Assembly (NCBI GenBank): GCA_002356215.1
Contig: AP017959.1
Location: 1,116,001-1,180,000 of the forward strand
DNA: 64,000 bases
Direction: 5' to 3'
From: [Synechococcus] sp. NIES-970
GTDB taxonomy: Bacteria > Cyanobacteriota > Cyanobacteriia > Cyanobacteriales > MRBY01
The first letter of the stretch is position 1; the number at the start of each line of letters is the position of its first letter. Made by a program: the position numbers and the translations under genes. Below are positions 18,294 to 26,214 of this stretch, piece after piece. Below the pieces are notes generated by a model. That model searched no databases. It had not been told where the DNA came from and saw nothing but the letters and a program-made list of their open reading frames with translations.

Positions 18294-18848
18294 ATGACTG
18301 ACGCAACTTCTGGACAAAACAAACTCAAGGGTCTGGTAATTGGCCTGGTGGCGATCGCCCTCGCCGTATCCTTAGCCCTTGGCATTAAATTTCAGCCCGC
18401 CGCTGCTACCCTCGAAACCCAGGCCGCCGAAGCGATGCCCCTCACCGTTGCCTTAGAAAATGGCCGCCCCACCCTGATGGAGTTCTACGCCGATTGGTGT
18501 ACCAGTTGTCAGGCGATGGCCGAAGATCTACATCAACTGAAACAAAGCTATGGTGATCGCCTCAATTTCGTGATGTTAAACGTAGACAACGGCAAATGGC
18601 TGCCAGAGGTTCTGAAATACCGCGTTGACGGGATTCCCCACTTTGTTTTCTTAGATGAAACAGGTCAGGCGATCGCCGAAACCATCGGCGAACAACCCCG
18701 CAGTATCCTCGAAGCAGATCTTGGCGCCTTACTAGCCCACGATGATCTGCCCTATACCTACAACCAAGGGCAAGTGTCTAAACTCAATAACCCAGGCCAA
18801 CCCCGCCAAAGTGATCCCCGCAGCCACGGCGCTCAGATCAAGAGTTAG
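18294..18848 (+). CDS. Membrane-anchored thioredoxin-like protein (TxlA/HCF164 type)
   Basis: This 184-residue protein has one N-terminal membrane helix (about residues 13-33) followed by a thioredoxin fold. The redox site is ADWCTSCQAMAEDL near 62-75, a C-x-x-C pair with Thr-Ser between, and a cis-proline segment VDGIPHFVFLD near 105-115. TxlA and the plastid HCF164 have this layout and pass reducing power across the thylakoid membrane for cytochrome b6f or c-type cytochrome assembly; that role is inferred by similarity. A perfect 15-bp inverted repeat lies just after the stop codon, before the next gene. Confidence 0.85.
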   Translation: MTDATSGQNKLKGLVIGLVAIALAVSLALGIKFQPAAATLETQAAEAMPLTVALENGRPTLMEFYADWCTSCQAMAEDLHQLKQSYGDRLNFVMLNVDNGKWLPEVLKYRVDGIPHFVFLDETGQAIAETIGEQPRSILEADLGALLAHDDLPYTYNQGQVSKLNNPGQPRQSDPRSHGAQIKS

Positions 18849-18861
18849 CCCTCAGGGCACA

Positions 18862-18911
18862 AGTCGCTTCAAAATTTTCCGCCTATAATTGGAACCAATT
18901 TTGAAGCGACT
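18862..18911. repeat. 15-bp perfect inverted repeat
   Basis: AGTCGCTTCAAAATT (18862-18876) and AATTTTGAAGCGACT (18897-18911) are exact inverse copies with a 20-base loop. They sit 13 bases after the stop of the TxlA-like gene and about 50 bases before the next ATG. There is no T-tract, so a simple intrinsic terminator is not a good fit. An mRNA-stability hairpin or a protein-binding operator for the next gene are alternatives. Confidence 0.6.
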
Positions 18912-18962
18912 GAGTCCCGAAATCCAAGCTTCAGGCTCCATCTACCCCCACAAAAACTGCCA

Positions 18963-19436
18963 ATGAATATCAAATCCTTACTTACCGCCACTGCTTGCTT
19001 ATCCGTTGTGGGCTTTGCTCCTCAAGTAGTTTTAGCCCATACCTTTGAAACTAATTTTCAAGTGCGCTTCGATACCATTGAGCTCGAGGCGTCCTTCGGG
19101 GAAGAAGGTGTGTTGTCTGATGCTCCGGTAACGGTCTTTTCCCCCGACAATCCAGAAGAACCGATCATGGTGGGCCGCACCGATGAGAATGGAAAATTCA
19201 CCTTCCAGGCAGATATTACGAAAGCAGGGGACTGGGCCGTGGAGATCGGGAATGCCAACGATAGCCACTGGGATCGCCTAACCATTCCTGTACAAGCCGA
19301 AGGAATCGATGCCAGCACTATTAGTGCTATCCCCCAACCGGAACATAGCCACGATTATTTTGCTTACTCTTTCTTGGCGACCATGGTCGGCCTAGGCGTA
19401 TTTTTTGGGACTCGCCCCAACAAGGACCGAGCTTAA
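18963..19436 (+). CDS. Exported protein with C-terminal membrane anchor
   Basis: This 157-residue protein has a signal peptide (about 1-25, cleavage likely after VVLA), a short Ig-like or carboxypeptidase-regulatory-like beta domain (about 26-120, with VTVFSPDNPEEP and GRTDENGKFTFQADI), and a final helix (SFLATMVGLGVFFG) before a short charged tail. The histidine-bearing stretch EHSHDYFAY and the general layout recall the accessory membrane components next to nickel/cobalt transporters, but no transporter gene is adjacent. Function unknown; periplasmic, anchored at the C-terminus. Confidence 0.7.
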   Translation: MNIKSLLTATACLSVVGFAPQVVLAHTFETNFQVRFDTIELEASFGEEGVLSDAPVTVFSPDNPEEPIMVGRTDENGKFTFQADITKAGDWAVEIGNANDSHWDRLTIPVQAEGIDASTISAIPQPEHSHDYFAYSFLATMVGLGVFFGTRPNKDRA

Positions 19437-19457
19437 AGTCGTTTAAATATGTCGCTC

Positions 19458-20381
19458 TTACTGTCGCTGCCGTAAGAATCGCAGTAATTTTTCAAACTCT
19501 GCGGGTGGGGGAGCGATCGCCTCAATGGTTTCCCCGGTGATAGGGTGGGCGACCACTAACTTGCAGGCGTGGAGAGCCTGGCCAGTAAGTTTGACCTTAT
19601 CAAAGCGGTTGCTCGTGTAGAGGGGATCCCCGAGAATCGGATTCCCCATATGGGCGCTGTGGACGCGGATCTGGTGGGTGCGCCCTGTTTCCAGTTTGTA
19701 ATAGAGCAGAGAATAATTTCCGAGACGCTCGATGATCTCCCAGTGGGTTACCGCCGGGCGACCTGTTTCATCAACAGTCATTTTTTTGCGATCGCCTTTG
19801 TGTCTAGCAATGGGAGCCTCAATCGTCCCAGCATTTTCCCGGGGGCAACCATAGACAATGCCCATATATTCACGCCTGGCGGTTTTGGCTTTAATTTGCG
19901 CCTGCAAACTCTGGTGGGCCTGGTCCGTTTTCGCGATGGCGATCGCCCCGGTCGTATCCTTATCCAAACGGTGAACAATGCCCGGCCGCTGCACACCGCC
20001 AATGCCGGCCAAATTAGTCCCGCAGTGGGCCAATAAGCCATGGACAAGGGTTCCTGTATAATTCCCCGGCGCTGGATGCACCACCATTCCAGCGGGTTTG
20101 TTAACGATCAGAAAATGCTCATCTTCAAACAAAATTTCTAAATCCATTGCCTCCGGTTCCAGGGCCATCGTTGTCGGGGCCGGGAGGGTCACCACTAGGC
20201 GATCGCCAAGCTTTAATTTTGCCTTTTTAGACTGGCAAAGATCATCATTAAGTTGCACTTGGCCCTGTTCGATTAAGCGCTGTAACCGCGACCGCGACAG
20301 CTCCGGCAACTGTTGTGCCAGCCATTGATCAAGTCGCTCTCCTTGCCCCTCGACTCGTAATTCTAAAATTTGATCCGCCAT
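19458..20381 (-). CDS. RluD-family pseudouridine synthase
   Basis: The 307-residue protein converts specific uridines in large-subunit rRNA (or tRNA) to pseudouridine. It has an N-terminal S4 RNA-binding domain (about 13-65, ERLDQWLAQQLPELSRSR) and the RluA/RluD catalytic domain with the nucleophilic aspartate in HRLDKDTTGAIAIAK near 136-150. The downstream motifs GRTHQIRVHSAHMGNPILGD near 232-252 are intact. The length is typical for RluD-like members; which base is modified cannot be told. It is convergent with the exported protein gene, 21 bp away. Confidence 0.92.
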   Translation of the reverse strand: MADQILELRVEGQGERLDQWLAQQLPELSRSRLQRLIEQGQVQLNDDLCQSKKAKLKLGDRLVVTLPAPTTMALEPEAMDLEILFEDEHFLIVNKPAGMVVHPAPGNYTGTLVHGLLAHCGTNLAGIGGVQRPGIVHRLDKDTTGAIAIAKTDQAHQSLQAQIKAKTARREYMGIVYGCPRENAGTIEAPIARHKGDRKKMTVDETGRPAVTHWEIIERLGNYSLLYYKLETGRTHQIRVHSAHMGNPILGDPLYTSNRFDKVKLTGQALHACKLVVAHPITGETIEAIAPPPAEFEKLLRFLRQRQ

Positions 20382-20560
20382 TTCTATTTACCTCAAAAAA
20401 TTGCCTAAACCATGCTCTGGGCCAACGAATTAGCCCCTATTGCGCTCCCCAACGTAAAAAAACTTTAAAGTCTCAACTATCAATAAAGCCCCAATTTAGG
20501 ATCCGAACAAAAAAATGTTAAAGTGAAGCAAAAGTTCAAAACCCAAGGATTTTTTAAAAC

Positions 20561-20656
20561 ATGGATAGTGTTGCTTACATTGTTGTCCTAGCGATGGCGT
20601 TATCGGTTCTCTTTTTTGCGATCGCCTTCCGTGAACCTCCCCGTATCGAAAAATAA
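20561..20656 (+). CDS. psbT: Photosystem II protein PsbT
   Basis: A 31-residue, single-helix thylakoid membrane protein at the photosystem II dimer interface. The frame reads MDSVAYIVVLAMALSVLFF and then a tail AIAFREPPRIEK, which matches PsbT: the FREPP element is characteristic. The AAGGA ribosome site is at 20545-20549. It is followed by nrdR and rps1 on the same strand, an arrangement common in cyanobacteria. The 180 bp to nrdR show no further gene. Confidence 0.93.
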   Translation: MDSVAYIVVLAMALSVLFFAIAFREPPRIEK

Positions 20657-20836
20657 ACATTGTTTCTTTATAAGATCAACCCTTGATATCATCCCTGGAC
20701 CGAGCGCCCAAATTTGTCCCCCGGGGCAGACTAAACCTTGGTTCAGGCTTTCTCCATTAACTTTCCCTTTTGCACCCCTACGGTAAACAGCGGCCTGACT
20801 CCGCTTACACTGGCTAACCTCTTTGCTTCGGTTCCT

Positions 20837-21385
20837 ATGGAATGCCCCTATTGCCAACATACTGATAGTCGCGTTTTAGAGTCAAGATCCACTGGCGCTG
20901 GCCGCAGTATTCGCCGTCGCCGGGAATGCCTCAGTTGTAAGCACCGCTTCACCACCTACGAACGCATCGAGTTCGTCCCTATTTCCGTGATTAAACGTAA
21001 CGGCCAGAGCGAAGCCTTTGACCGCTCCAAAATTCTCCGGGGTATGGTGCGCGCCTGTGAAAAAACCAGCGTTTTGCCTTCTACCCTTGAGGCGATCGCC
21101 GAAGAAATCGAAGCCCAACTCCAACAAAAACCGAAGCGTAGCATCACCACAGCCCAGATCGGCGATCTCGTTCTCCATCGTCTCCGTCAAGAAAGTGAAG
21201 TCGCCTATGTGCGATTTGCCTCCGTTTATCGCCAGTTCCAAGGAGTTGACGACTTTATCGAAACCCTCAGTCACCTCCAAGAAAGCGCCGAGCAAGCCAA
21301 CCTCTGGATCCAAACCCTAGGGGATGAAGAAAATCCTGAAACCAGTACCACCAGCCCCTCCATGCTCACCCCTTCCGGGAAATAA
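20837..21385 (+). CDS. nrdR: Transcriptional repressor NrdR
   Basis: NrdR represses ribonucleotide reductase genes in response to dATP/ATP. The true start is the ATG at 20837 ([11 protein letters not shown]), giving 182 residues; the upstream extension is non-coding. The zinc ribbon uses CPYC near residue 3 and CLSC near 33, with the RRRRECL patch between. The ATP-cone domain follows (about 47-137, [19 protein letters not shown]). The C-terminal extension beyond about 150 is Ser/Thr/Pro-rich and variable. It lies between psbT and rps1. Confidence 0.95.
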   Translation: MECPYCQHTDSRVLESRSTGAGRSIRRRRECLSCKHRFTTYERIEFVPISVIKRNGQSEAFDRSKILRGMVRACEKTSVLPSTLEAIAEEIEAQLQQKPKRSITTAQIGDLVLHRLRQESEVAYVRFASVYRQFQGVDDFIETLSHLQESAEQANLWIQTLGDEENPETSTTSPSMLTPSGK

Positions 21386-21539
21386 GCTACCAAAAAGTTA
21401 CTTAGTTTTACTGTGTGCGCGCCACATCCTAAAAAATAACCTCAGGGACTTATAGATCTACGCTGTTTTTTGAGATACTATTGATATCCTGTATCTTAAT
21501 ATATTTAAACTTTACGTTTATAAGATATGCACCCTGCCA

Positions 21540-21648
21540 TACTACAAACCTATCGTAGTACGGTCTTTCTTGCTGCTGTAAGTTATTTCCCCGAAATCTT
21601 CCTAAGCTTCCTTACTGGGAGCCGTTGCGGAGTTCTCCGATAACTTAC
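21540..21648 (+). promoter_or_regulatory. Structured leader upstream of rps1
   Basis: The 439-bp interval between nrdR and rps1 has no gene. It has a short stem TACTAC/GTAGTA (21540-21545, 21555-21560) and a longer-range pair GTAAGTTAT/ATAACTTAC (21578-21586, 21640-21648) enclosing CGGAG-TT-CTCCG (21628-21639). Together these look like a folded 5' leader of the ribosomal protein S1 gene. S1 represses its own translation in enteric bacteria; whether this leader does so is inference. Confidence 0.4.
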
Positions 21649-21824
21649 CCAAAGCTAGTCCAGGTGATGCTTTCCCATCCCTCGACTATTTCTCCCACCA
21701 ATATATATAGAATCCAAGATCCATTTTAGGCAAATACCTAAGATTTCCATAGTTTGGCGATGTATAGAGGTTGGAGGTCAGCAACAAAAATTCAGGAGAT
21801 TAAACACTAGGAATAGAAACACAC

Positions 21825-22811
21825 ATGGTCAGTCAGAACACAGCTACAGTAGATATTGGTTTTACCCATGACGATTTTGCCGCTCTCTTAGATAAATACG
21901 ATTACCACTTCAGCCCTGGAGATATCGTTCCTGGTACCGTATTCAGCATGGAACCGAGAGGCGCATTGATCGACATCGGTGCAAAAACCGCAGCATATAT
22001 TCCCATCCAAGAGATGTCCATCAACCGCGTGGATGCTCCCGATGAGGTTCTTCAATCTGACGAAACCCGTGAGTTTTTCATTCTCACCGATGAGAACGAA
22101 GATGGTCAGCTAACTCTCTCCATCCGCCGCATTGAATATATGAGAGCGTGGGAGCGTGTCCGTCAGCTACAGGCAGAAGATGCCACTGTTCGTTCCCTTG
22201 TTTTCGCCACCAACCGTGGGGGGGCTCTGGTCCGGATCGAAGGTTTACGGGGCTTTATCCCAGGCTCTCACATCAGCACTCGCCAAGCGAAGGAAGATTT
22301 GGTGGGTCAAGAATTGCCCTTGAAATTCCTTGAAGTAGATGAAGACCGCAACCGTCTGGTTCTCAGCCACCGTCGTGCGTTGGTTGAACGTAAGATGAAC
22401 GGCTTAGAAGTCGGCGAAGTGGTTGTGGGTTCCGTCCGCGGTATTAAGCCCTACGGTGCGTTTATTGATATTGGTGGCGTGAGCGGTCTACTTCACATCT
22501 CTGAAATTTCCCATGACCATATTGATACACCCCACAGCGTCTTTCAGGTGAATGATGAGCTGAAGGTGATGATCATTGATCTCGATGCTGAGCGTGGCCG
22601 AATTTCTCTGTCCACCAAGCAACTCGAACCTGAACCCGGCGATATGCTCAAGAACCGTGACCTCGTGTTTGAAAAAGCAGAGGAAATGGCAGAGAAGTAT
22701 CGTGAAAAACTTCAGGCTGAAGCGGCTGGTTTAACAGTTGAAGATCAAGTTGATGGGACTGAAGATCTAGAAATTGATGAAGAGTACATCAGCGCGACTG
22801 AAGAAGACTAA
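21825..22811 (+). CDS. rpsA: 30S ribosomal protein S1
   Basis: S1 binds mRNA upstream of the start codon and brings it to the 30S subunit. The 328-residue protein is the short cyanobacterial/plastid type (often called rps1A). It has three S1 OB-fold repeats: about 35-105 (GDIVPGTVFSMEPRGALIDIG), 120-185 (ATNRGGALVRIEGLRGFIPG) and 200-270 (GEVVVGSVRGIKPYGAFIDI), then an acidic tail. Enteric S1 has six. ATG at 21825 fits; the nearest GGA-type site is about 13 bases upstream. A terminator follows at 22855. Confidence 0.95.
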   Translation: MVSQNTATVDIGFTHDDFAALLDKYDYHFSPGDIVPGTVFSMEPRGALIDIGAKTAAYIPIQEMSINRVDAPDEVLQSDETREFFILTDENEDGQLTLSIRRIEYMRAWERVRQLQAEDATVRSLVFATNRGGALVRIEGLRGFIPGSHISTRQAKEDLVGQELPLKFLEVDEDRNRLVLSHRRALVERKMNGLEVGEVVVGSVRGIKPYGAFIDIGGVSGLLHISEISHDHIDTPHSVFQVNDELKVMIIDLDAERGRISLSTKQLEPEPGDMLKNRDLVFEKAEEMAEKYREKLQAEAAGLTVEDQVDGTEDLEIDEEYISATEED

Positions 22812-22854
22812 ACTTGTCGGAAATCAACCATTATTAGATTAATAAGTTGAGATA

Positions 22855-22884
22855 GGGGGGAACAAATATTGTTTCCCTTTTTTT
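22855..22884 (+). terminator. Terminator after rps1
   Basis: GGGGAACAA and TTGTTTCCC form an almost perfect stem followed directly by a T-run, about 45 bases past the rps1 stop. Confidence 0.7.
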
Positions 22885-22951
22885 GTCAGTTCATTAGCTG
22901 ATTTGTAGAATTTCAGCGGCTGTTACTACGAAATTTTTCTTAGTTATGTCT

Positions 22952-22982
22952 AAAAAAAGGGAGCTAATTACTCTCTTTTTTT
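22952..22982. terminator. A/T-flanked hairpin, possibly bidirectional
   Basis: AAAAAAAGGGAG (22952-22963) pairs with CTCTCTTTTTTT (22971-22982) with one mismatch around a 7-base loop. The symmetric A-tract/T-tract makes it terminator-like on both strands. The rest of 22885-23508 shows no supportable gene; there is a small 7-bp inverted repeat CAATGGG/CCCATTG at 23404-23432. Confidence 0.45.
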
Positions 22983-23508
22983 GAAAAACTATTGCATCGT
23001 AAAGTCATTGATTGATGGTAAAGATCGTGATTTTCTAAGCAATCGGAGCGACAATTCAATATTCGTTGATGTCGCGTGCTTGGCATTAGGCGCGTTTGTA
23101 GCGGTAATCGCAATTCGTGTTTTCTTACATGTCCGAGGGAAACCACTTCAATTACAAGTTCTGGAGGGAGCATATATATCGGGCATAATCGTCGAATAGG
23201 TTGCGTTTTCAAAGGCGATCGCCGCTTCTTTCGATCTAGCCACAGCAATTCTCTGTTTTCTGATTTACTCTGTTGACAGAAATGCCTAAACGAGCGAAAT
23301 AAATGATTAAAATTATCGCAATATGATGATTTTAGTCACTTTCTAGCGATATTTTCCATGGTTTTCTTTCTTTTAAGTCATGCTAAAGATCGGTTTGATT
23401 CTCCAATGGGAGATATTCTTGTAAACCCATTGTTGTCTTGGGTGATACCGTCGTAAGCATCGGCACTGCTCTCCCTTTTGTACAAGTTTTATCTTGAGCA
23501 TCAATGTC

Positions 23509-24327
23509 CTAAAAACGATTGGAGACGATGCCGGACCATTGCACTTTTTTCTCGTTACTGCGACGGTAGGAAAAGAAATGTTCGGGTTGTTGATAGGTGC
23601 AGTGGGGGGCGATCGCCACTTGTGCGATATCTAAACCCAATTGTTCGAGTTGTAATTGATTCACCCGGCGCACATCAAGACGCACTTTGCCATCATCAGG
23701 ATCAGGCAAAATAGGTGATTCGATCAGATTTTCAAGGGCGAGGAGCATTGCATCGACATCATTGGCTAAATCTTGCAAACCGAGACTAATACCCATTTCC
23801 ACAGCGACATCTGTCGAAACTTGATACACTTCGCCACTAATTGCTGGGCCGAGGGCAACCAGTAAATTTTTTAATTCTGACCCTGCATCGAGAAATTTTT
23901 GGATTGCTTCGGGAATAATTCGTTTTGCTGTGCCACGCCAACCTGCGTGAACTGCTGCCACTTGACCCGTCAGGCGATCGCCAATTAGGGCAGGAGTGCA
24001 ATCTGCCGTGGCCACAAACACCGCCTGTTGTTGTGCAGTCGAAACAATGCCATCGGCAGGAGAAAAATGTTCCCCTTCCCAACTAATTTCATCAGAAGTA
24101 AGCACTGTATTGCCATGGACTTGCTTGACACGGTAGGCCGGAATTTCGGGGTGAAAAACCTTCACTAGGCTTTCTGGTAGTTCCGGGGCAAACGCTTGGG
24201 TAAAAAATCCATGGTTCCAGGAGGCTAATAATTTACAGGTTAAATAGGGCCTATCTTCCCATGTCTGCCATTGCCATTGCTCACTGGCAATCTCGAAGAG
24301 ATCCGCTCTGCGGTGCACTTCACCCAT
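23509..24327 (-). CDS. pgeF: YfiH/PgeF family protein (laccase domain)
   Basis: The 272-residue protein belongs to the YfiH / DUF152 family, described as peptidoglycan-editing factor or as purine nucleoside phosphorylase/adenosine deaminase-like, and historically as polyphenol oxidase. The metal-binding residues are in HGFFTQ near residue 39, ATADCTPALI near 107-116 and VHAGWRGTAKRI near 125-136. The length is slightly long because of an N-terminal ~30-residue extension. It is divergent from pyrH, with 176 bp between the starts. Confidence 0.88.
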   Translation of the reverse strand: MGEVHRRADLFEIASEQWQWQTWEDRPYLTCKLLASWNHGFFTQAFAPELPESLVKVFHPEIPAYRVKQVHGNTVLTSDEISWEGEHFSPADGIVSTAQQQAVFVATADCTPALIGDRLTGQVAAVHAGWRGTAKRIIPEAIQKFLDAGSELKNLLVALGPAISGEVYQVSTDVAVEMGISLGLQDLANDVDAMLLALENLIESPILPDPDDGKVRLDVRRVNQLQLEQLGLDIAQVAIAPHCTYQQPEHFFSYRRSNEKKVQWSGIVSNRF

Positions 24328-24503
24328 TCTTGTTACTCCTGTAGATTTATTTCGCTGTATTTTTAAATTTATAAATTTAATAGTAGTGAAAAAACAAAGT
24401 ATTTTCCTGGGCCAGAAAGTTTTGCCATAGAGATTCGCAGTTTCCGAAAAGCTGCTATTTTAATGGAGGCAAAACGCGAGTTAGATAGGAACGAGACAAA
24501 CCG

Positions 24504-25226
24504 ATGGCGTACCAACGTGTTCTTTTAAAGCTGAGTGGTGAGGCTCTGATGGGGGATCTCGGTTATGGGATCGACCCGCAAATTGTTTCAGATATTGCTA
24601 AGGATATCGCTGCAGTGGTTGCAAGCGGTGTCCAGGTGGCGATTGTTGTGGGCGGTGGTAATATTTTTCGCGGCGTTCAAGCTTCGGCAAAAGGGATGGA
24701 CCGGGCAACGGCAGATTATATCGGGATGATTGCCACGGTCATGAACGCAATGACCCTCCAGGATGCCCTCGAACAAATTGATATTCCCACCAGGGTGCAA
24801 ACGGCGATCGCCATGCAAGAAGTGGCAGAACCCTATATCCGGCGGCGGGCAATCCGCCATTTAGAAAAAGGTCGGGTCGTTATTTTTGGGGCAGGCTCTG
24901 GGAATCCCTTCTTTACCACTGACACCACCGCCGCCCTCCGGGCTGCTGAAATTGATGCGGAAGTGATCTTTAAGGCCACCAAAGTTGATGGTATCTATGA
25001 CAGTGATCCGGCAAAGAATCCTCAGGCAAAACGCTATGAAAGCTTGACCTATAGCCACGTTCTCGCCAATGATTTAAGGGTAATGGATGGGACGGCGATC
25101 GCCCTGTGCAAAGAAAACGACATTCCAATCATGGTGTTTAACCTCTTTGAAAAAAGCAATATCGTCCGTGCCGTTCAAGGTGAACCAGTTGGAACAATTG
25201 TGGGAGGTTCCTGTGCAGTTAAGTGA
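24504..25226 (+). CDS. pyrH: UMP kinase
   Basis: PyrH phosphorylates UMP to UDP with ATP in pyrimidine synthesis; bacterial UMP kinase is a hexamer of the amino-acid-kinase fold. The 240-residue protein has [10 protein letters not shown] near 9-18, [12 protein letters not shown] near 51-62, the regulatory/UMP segment [14 protein letters not shown] near 73-86, and the ATP region [15 protein letters not shown] near 134-148. Its last 14 bases overlap frr, which fits translational coupling. The pair pyrH-frr is one of the most conserved bacterial gene pairs. Confidence 0.97.
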   Translation: MAYQRVLLKLSGEALMGDLGYGIDPQIVSDIAKDIAAVVASGVQVAIVVGGGNIFRGVQASAKGMDRATADYIGMIATVMNAMTLQDALEQIDIPTRVQTAIAMQEVAEPYIRRRAIRHLEKGRVVIFGAGSGNPFFTTDTTAALRAAEIDAEVIFKATKVDGIYDSDPAKNPQAKRYESLTYSHVLANDLRVMDGTAIALCKENDIPIMVFNLFEKSNIVRAVQGEPVGTIVGGSCAVK

Positions 25227-25761
25227 ACTCAAAGACAACATGACTAAGACCATTGAGGCGACCCAGCGGTCTTTTAACACCCTCCGGACAGGTAGAGCCA
25301 GTGCCGCCCTCCTCGACCGGATTACCGTGGAATATTACGGTGTCGATACTCCCCTCAAATCCCTGGCGAATATCTCCACCCCAGATTCCAGCACCATTAT
25401 GATTCAGCCCTTTGACCGGGGCAGCATGAATACCATCGAGCGGGCAATTTCCATGTCTGACCTGGGTTTAACGCCCAGCAATGATGGCCAAAACATCCGC
25501 TTAAATATCCCGCCCCTCACAAAAGAGCGCCGCCAAGAACTAGTAAAAACGGCTAGTAAGTTAGCAGAGGAAGGTAAGGTTGCCCTGCGTAATATTCGTC
25601 GGGATGCGATCGACGATGTGCGTAAACAGGAAAAAAATAGTGATATTTCTGAAGATGAAGCCCGGAGCCTCCAGGATGATATCCAGAAGGTGACTGATGA
25701 ATTTACCAAGAAAATCGATGAGCTTCTGAAGGTCAAAGAAAAAGACATTATGACGGTCTAG
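25213..25761 (+). CDS. frr: Ribosome recycling factor
   Basis: RRF splits post-termination ribosomes together with EF-G. I choose the GTG at 25213, giving 182 residues, because GGAGG (25203-25207) is correctly spaced and the protein then has the family's normal length and start. Family landmarks are [20 protein letters not shown] near 27-46 and the second helix region [20 protein letters not shown] near 110-130. It overlaps the end of pyrH by 14 bp. A terminator follows at 25783. Confidence 0.96.
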   Translation: MQLSELKDNMTKTIEATQRSFNTLRTGRASAALLDRITVEYYGVDTPLKSLANISTPDSSTIMIQPFDRGSMNTIERAISMSDLGLTPSNDGQNIRLNIPPLTKERRQELVKTASKLAEEGKVALRNIRRDAIDDVRKQEKNSDISEDEARSLQDDIQKVTDEFTKKIDELLKVKEKDIMTV

Positions 25762-25782
25762 GGGCAAACTCGATAGACTGGG

Positions 25783-25808
25783 GGAAGGCTAGAGGGTCTT
25801 CCTTTTTT
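25783..25808 (+). terminator. Terminator after frr
   Basis: GGAAG (25783-25787) pairs with CTTCC (25798-25802) and is followed by six T's. It closes the pyrH-frr operon before the small gene at 25836. Confidence 0.7.
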
Positions 25809-25835
25809 GTTGATTTTTTTCGGAGATGGGGTCTG

Positions 25836-26099
25836 GTGATGAATGAATTGAAGTCTGATTTAACGCAAATTGATAGTCTCGAATTAGCTCAGGCTCTAGC
25901 GGCAAAGTTGGCGATCGCCCCCAATGATTGGCACCGCCTCAAGGGCAACCGCAAGGCCCAAGCCAGTCAACAACTTACAGCTGCCTTGGTTTTTTTGTTA
26001 AACGATAATCCGGAAGCAGCCTTAATCCATCTCGAACAGGCAAAGGGTTGGTTAGACCGTTCCCTTTCTGCGCCTCCCTGCCCTAGCCATGGTCGCTAG
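25836..26099 (+). CDS. Small hypothetical protein (DUF6439-like)
   Basis: An 87-residue, mostly helical soluble protein. It contains LAQALAAKLAIAPNDWHRLKG and a second segment ALVFLLNDNPEAALIHLEQA that resembles a TPR-like helical hairpin. It fits the small conserved cyanobacterial families of unknown function; I recall DUF6439 for such sequences but cannot verify it. The start may be ATG 25836 or the next ATG at 25839. It lies downstream of the frr terminator, so it probably has its own promoter. Confidence 0.6.
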   Translation: MMNELKSDLTQIDSLELAQALAAKLAIAPNDWHRLKGNRKAQASQQLTAALVFLLNDNPEAALIHLEQAKGWLDRSLSAPPCPSHGR

Positions 26100-26140
26100 C
26101 TAGGGGCTAATTGCAAACCTTGGCTAACTAGGCCTTGGGG

Positions 26141-26185
26141 CAGGCTTAAGTTCTTTAGCCTGGGCGACCCCCGGAGATTTTCCGG
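26141..26185. repeat. Hairpins in a convergent gap
   Basis: CAGGCT/AGCCTG (26141-26146, 26157-26162) and CCGGA/TCCGG (26171-26175, 26181-26185) are two short perfect stems between the convergent genes ending at 26099 and 26215. No T-tract is present. They may act as 3'-end structures for either transcript. Confidence 0.35.
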
Positions 26186-26214
26186 AGACTAGCGATCCAG
26201 ATCAATCGGCATTC

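Noticed and set aside
22981-23199. 72-codon frame after rps1
   Set aside because: No family match, begins inside a terminator-like hairpin, no ribosome site; kept only as a possible relic.
22964-23248. 94-codon minus-strand frame after rps1
   Set aside because: No recognisable domain, and it overlaps the other frame; most likely chance.
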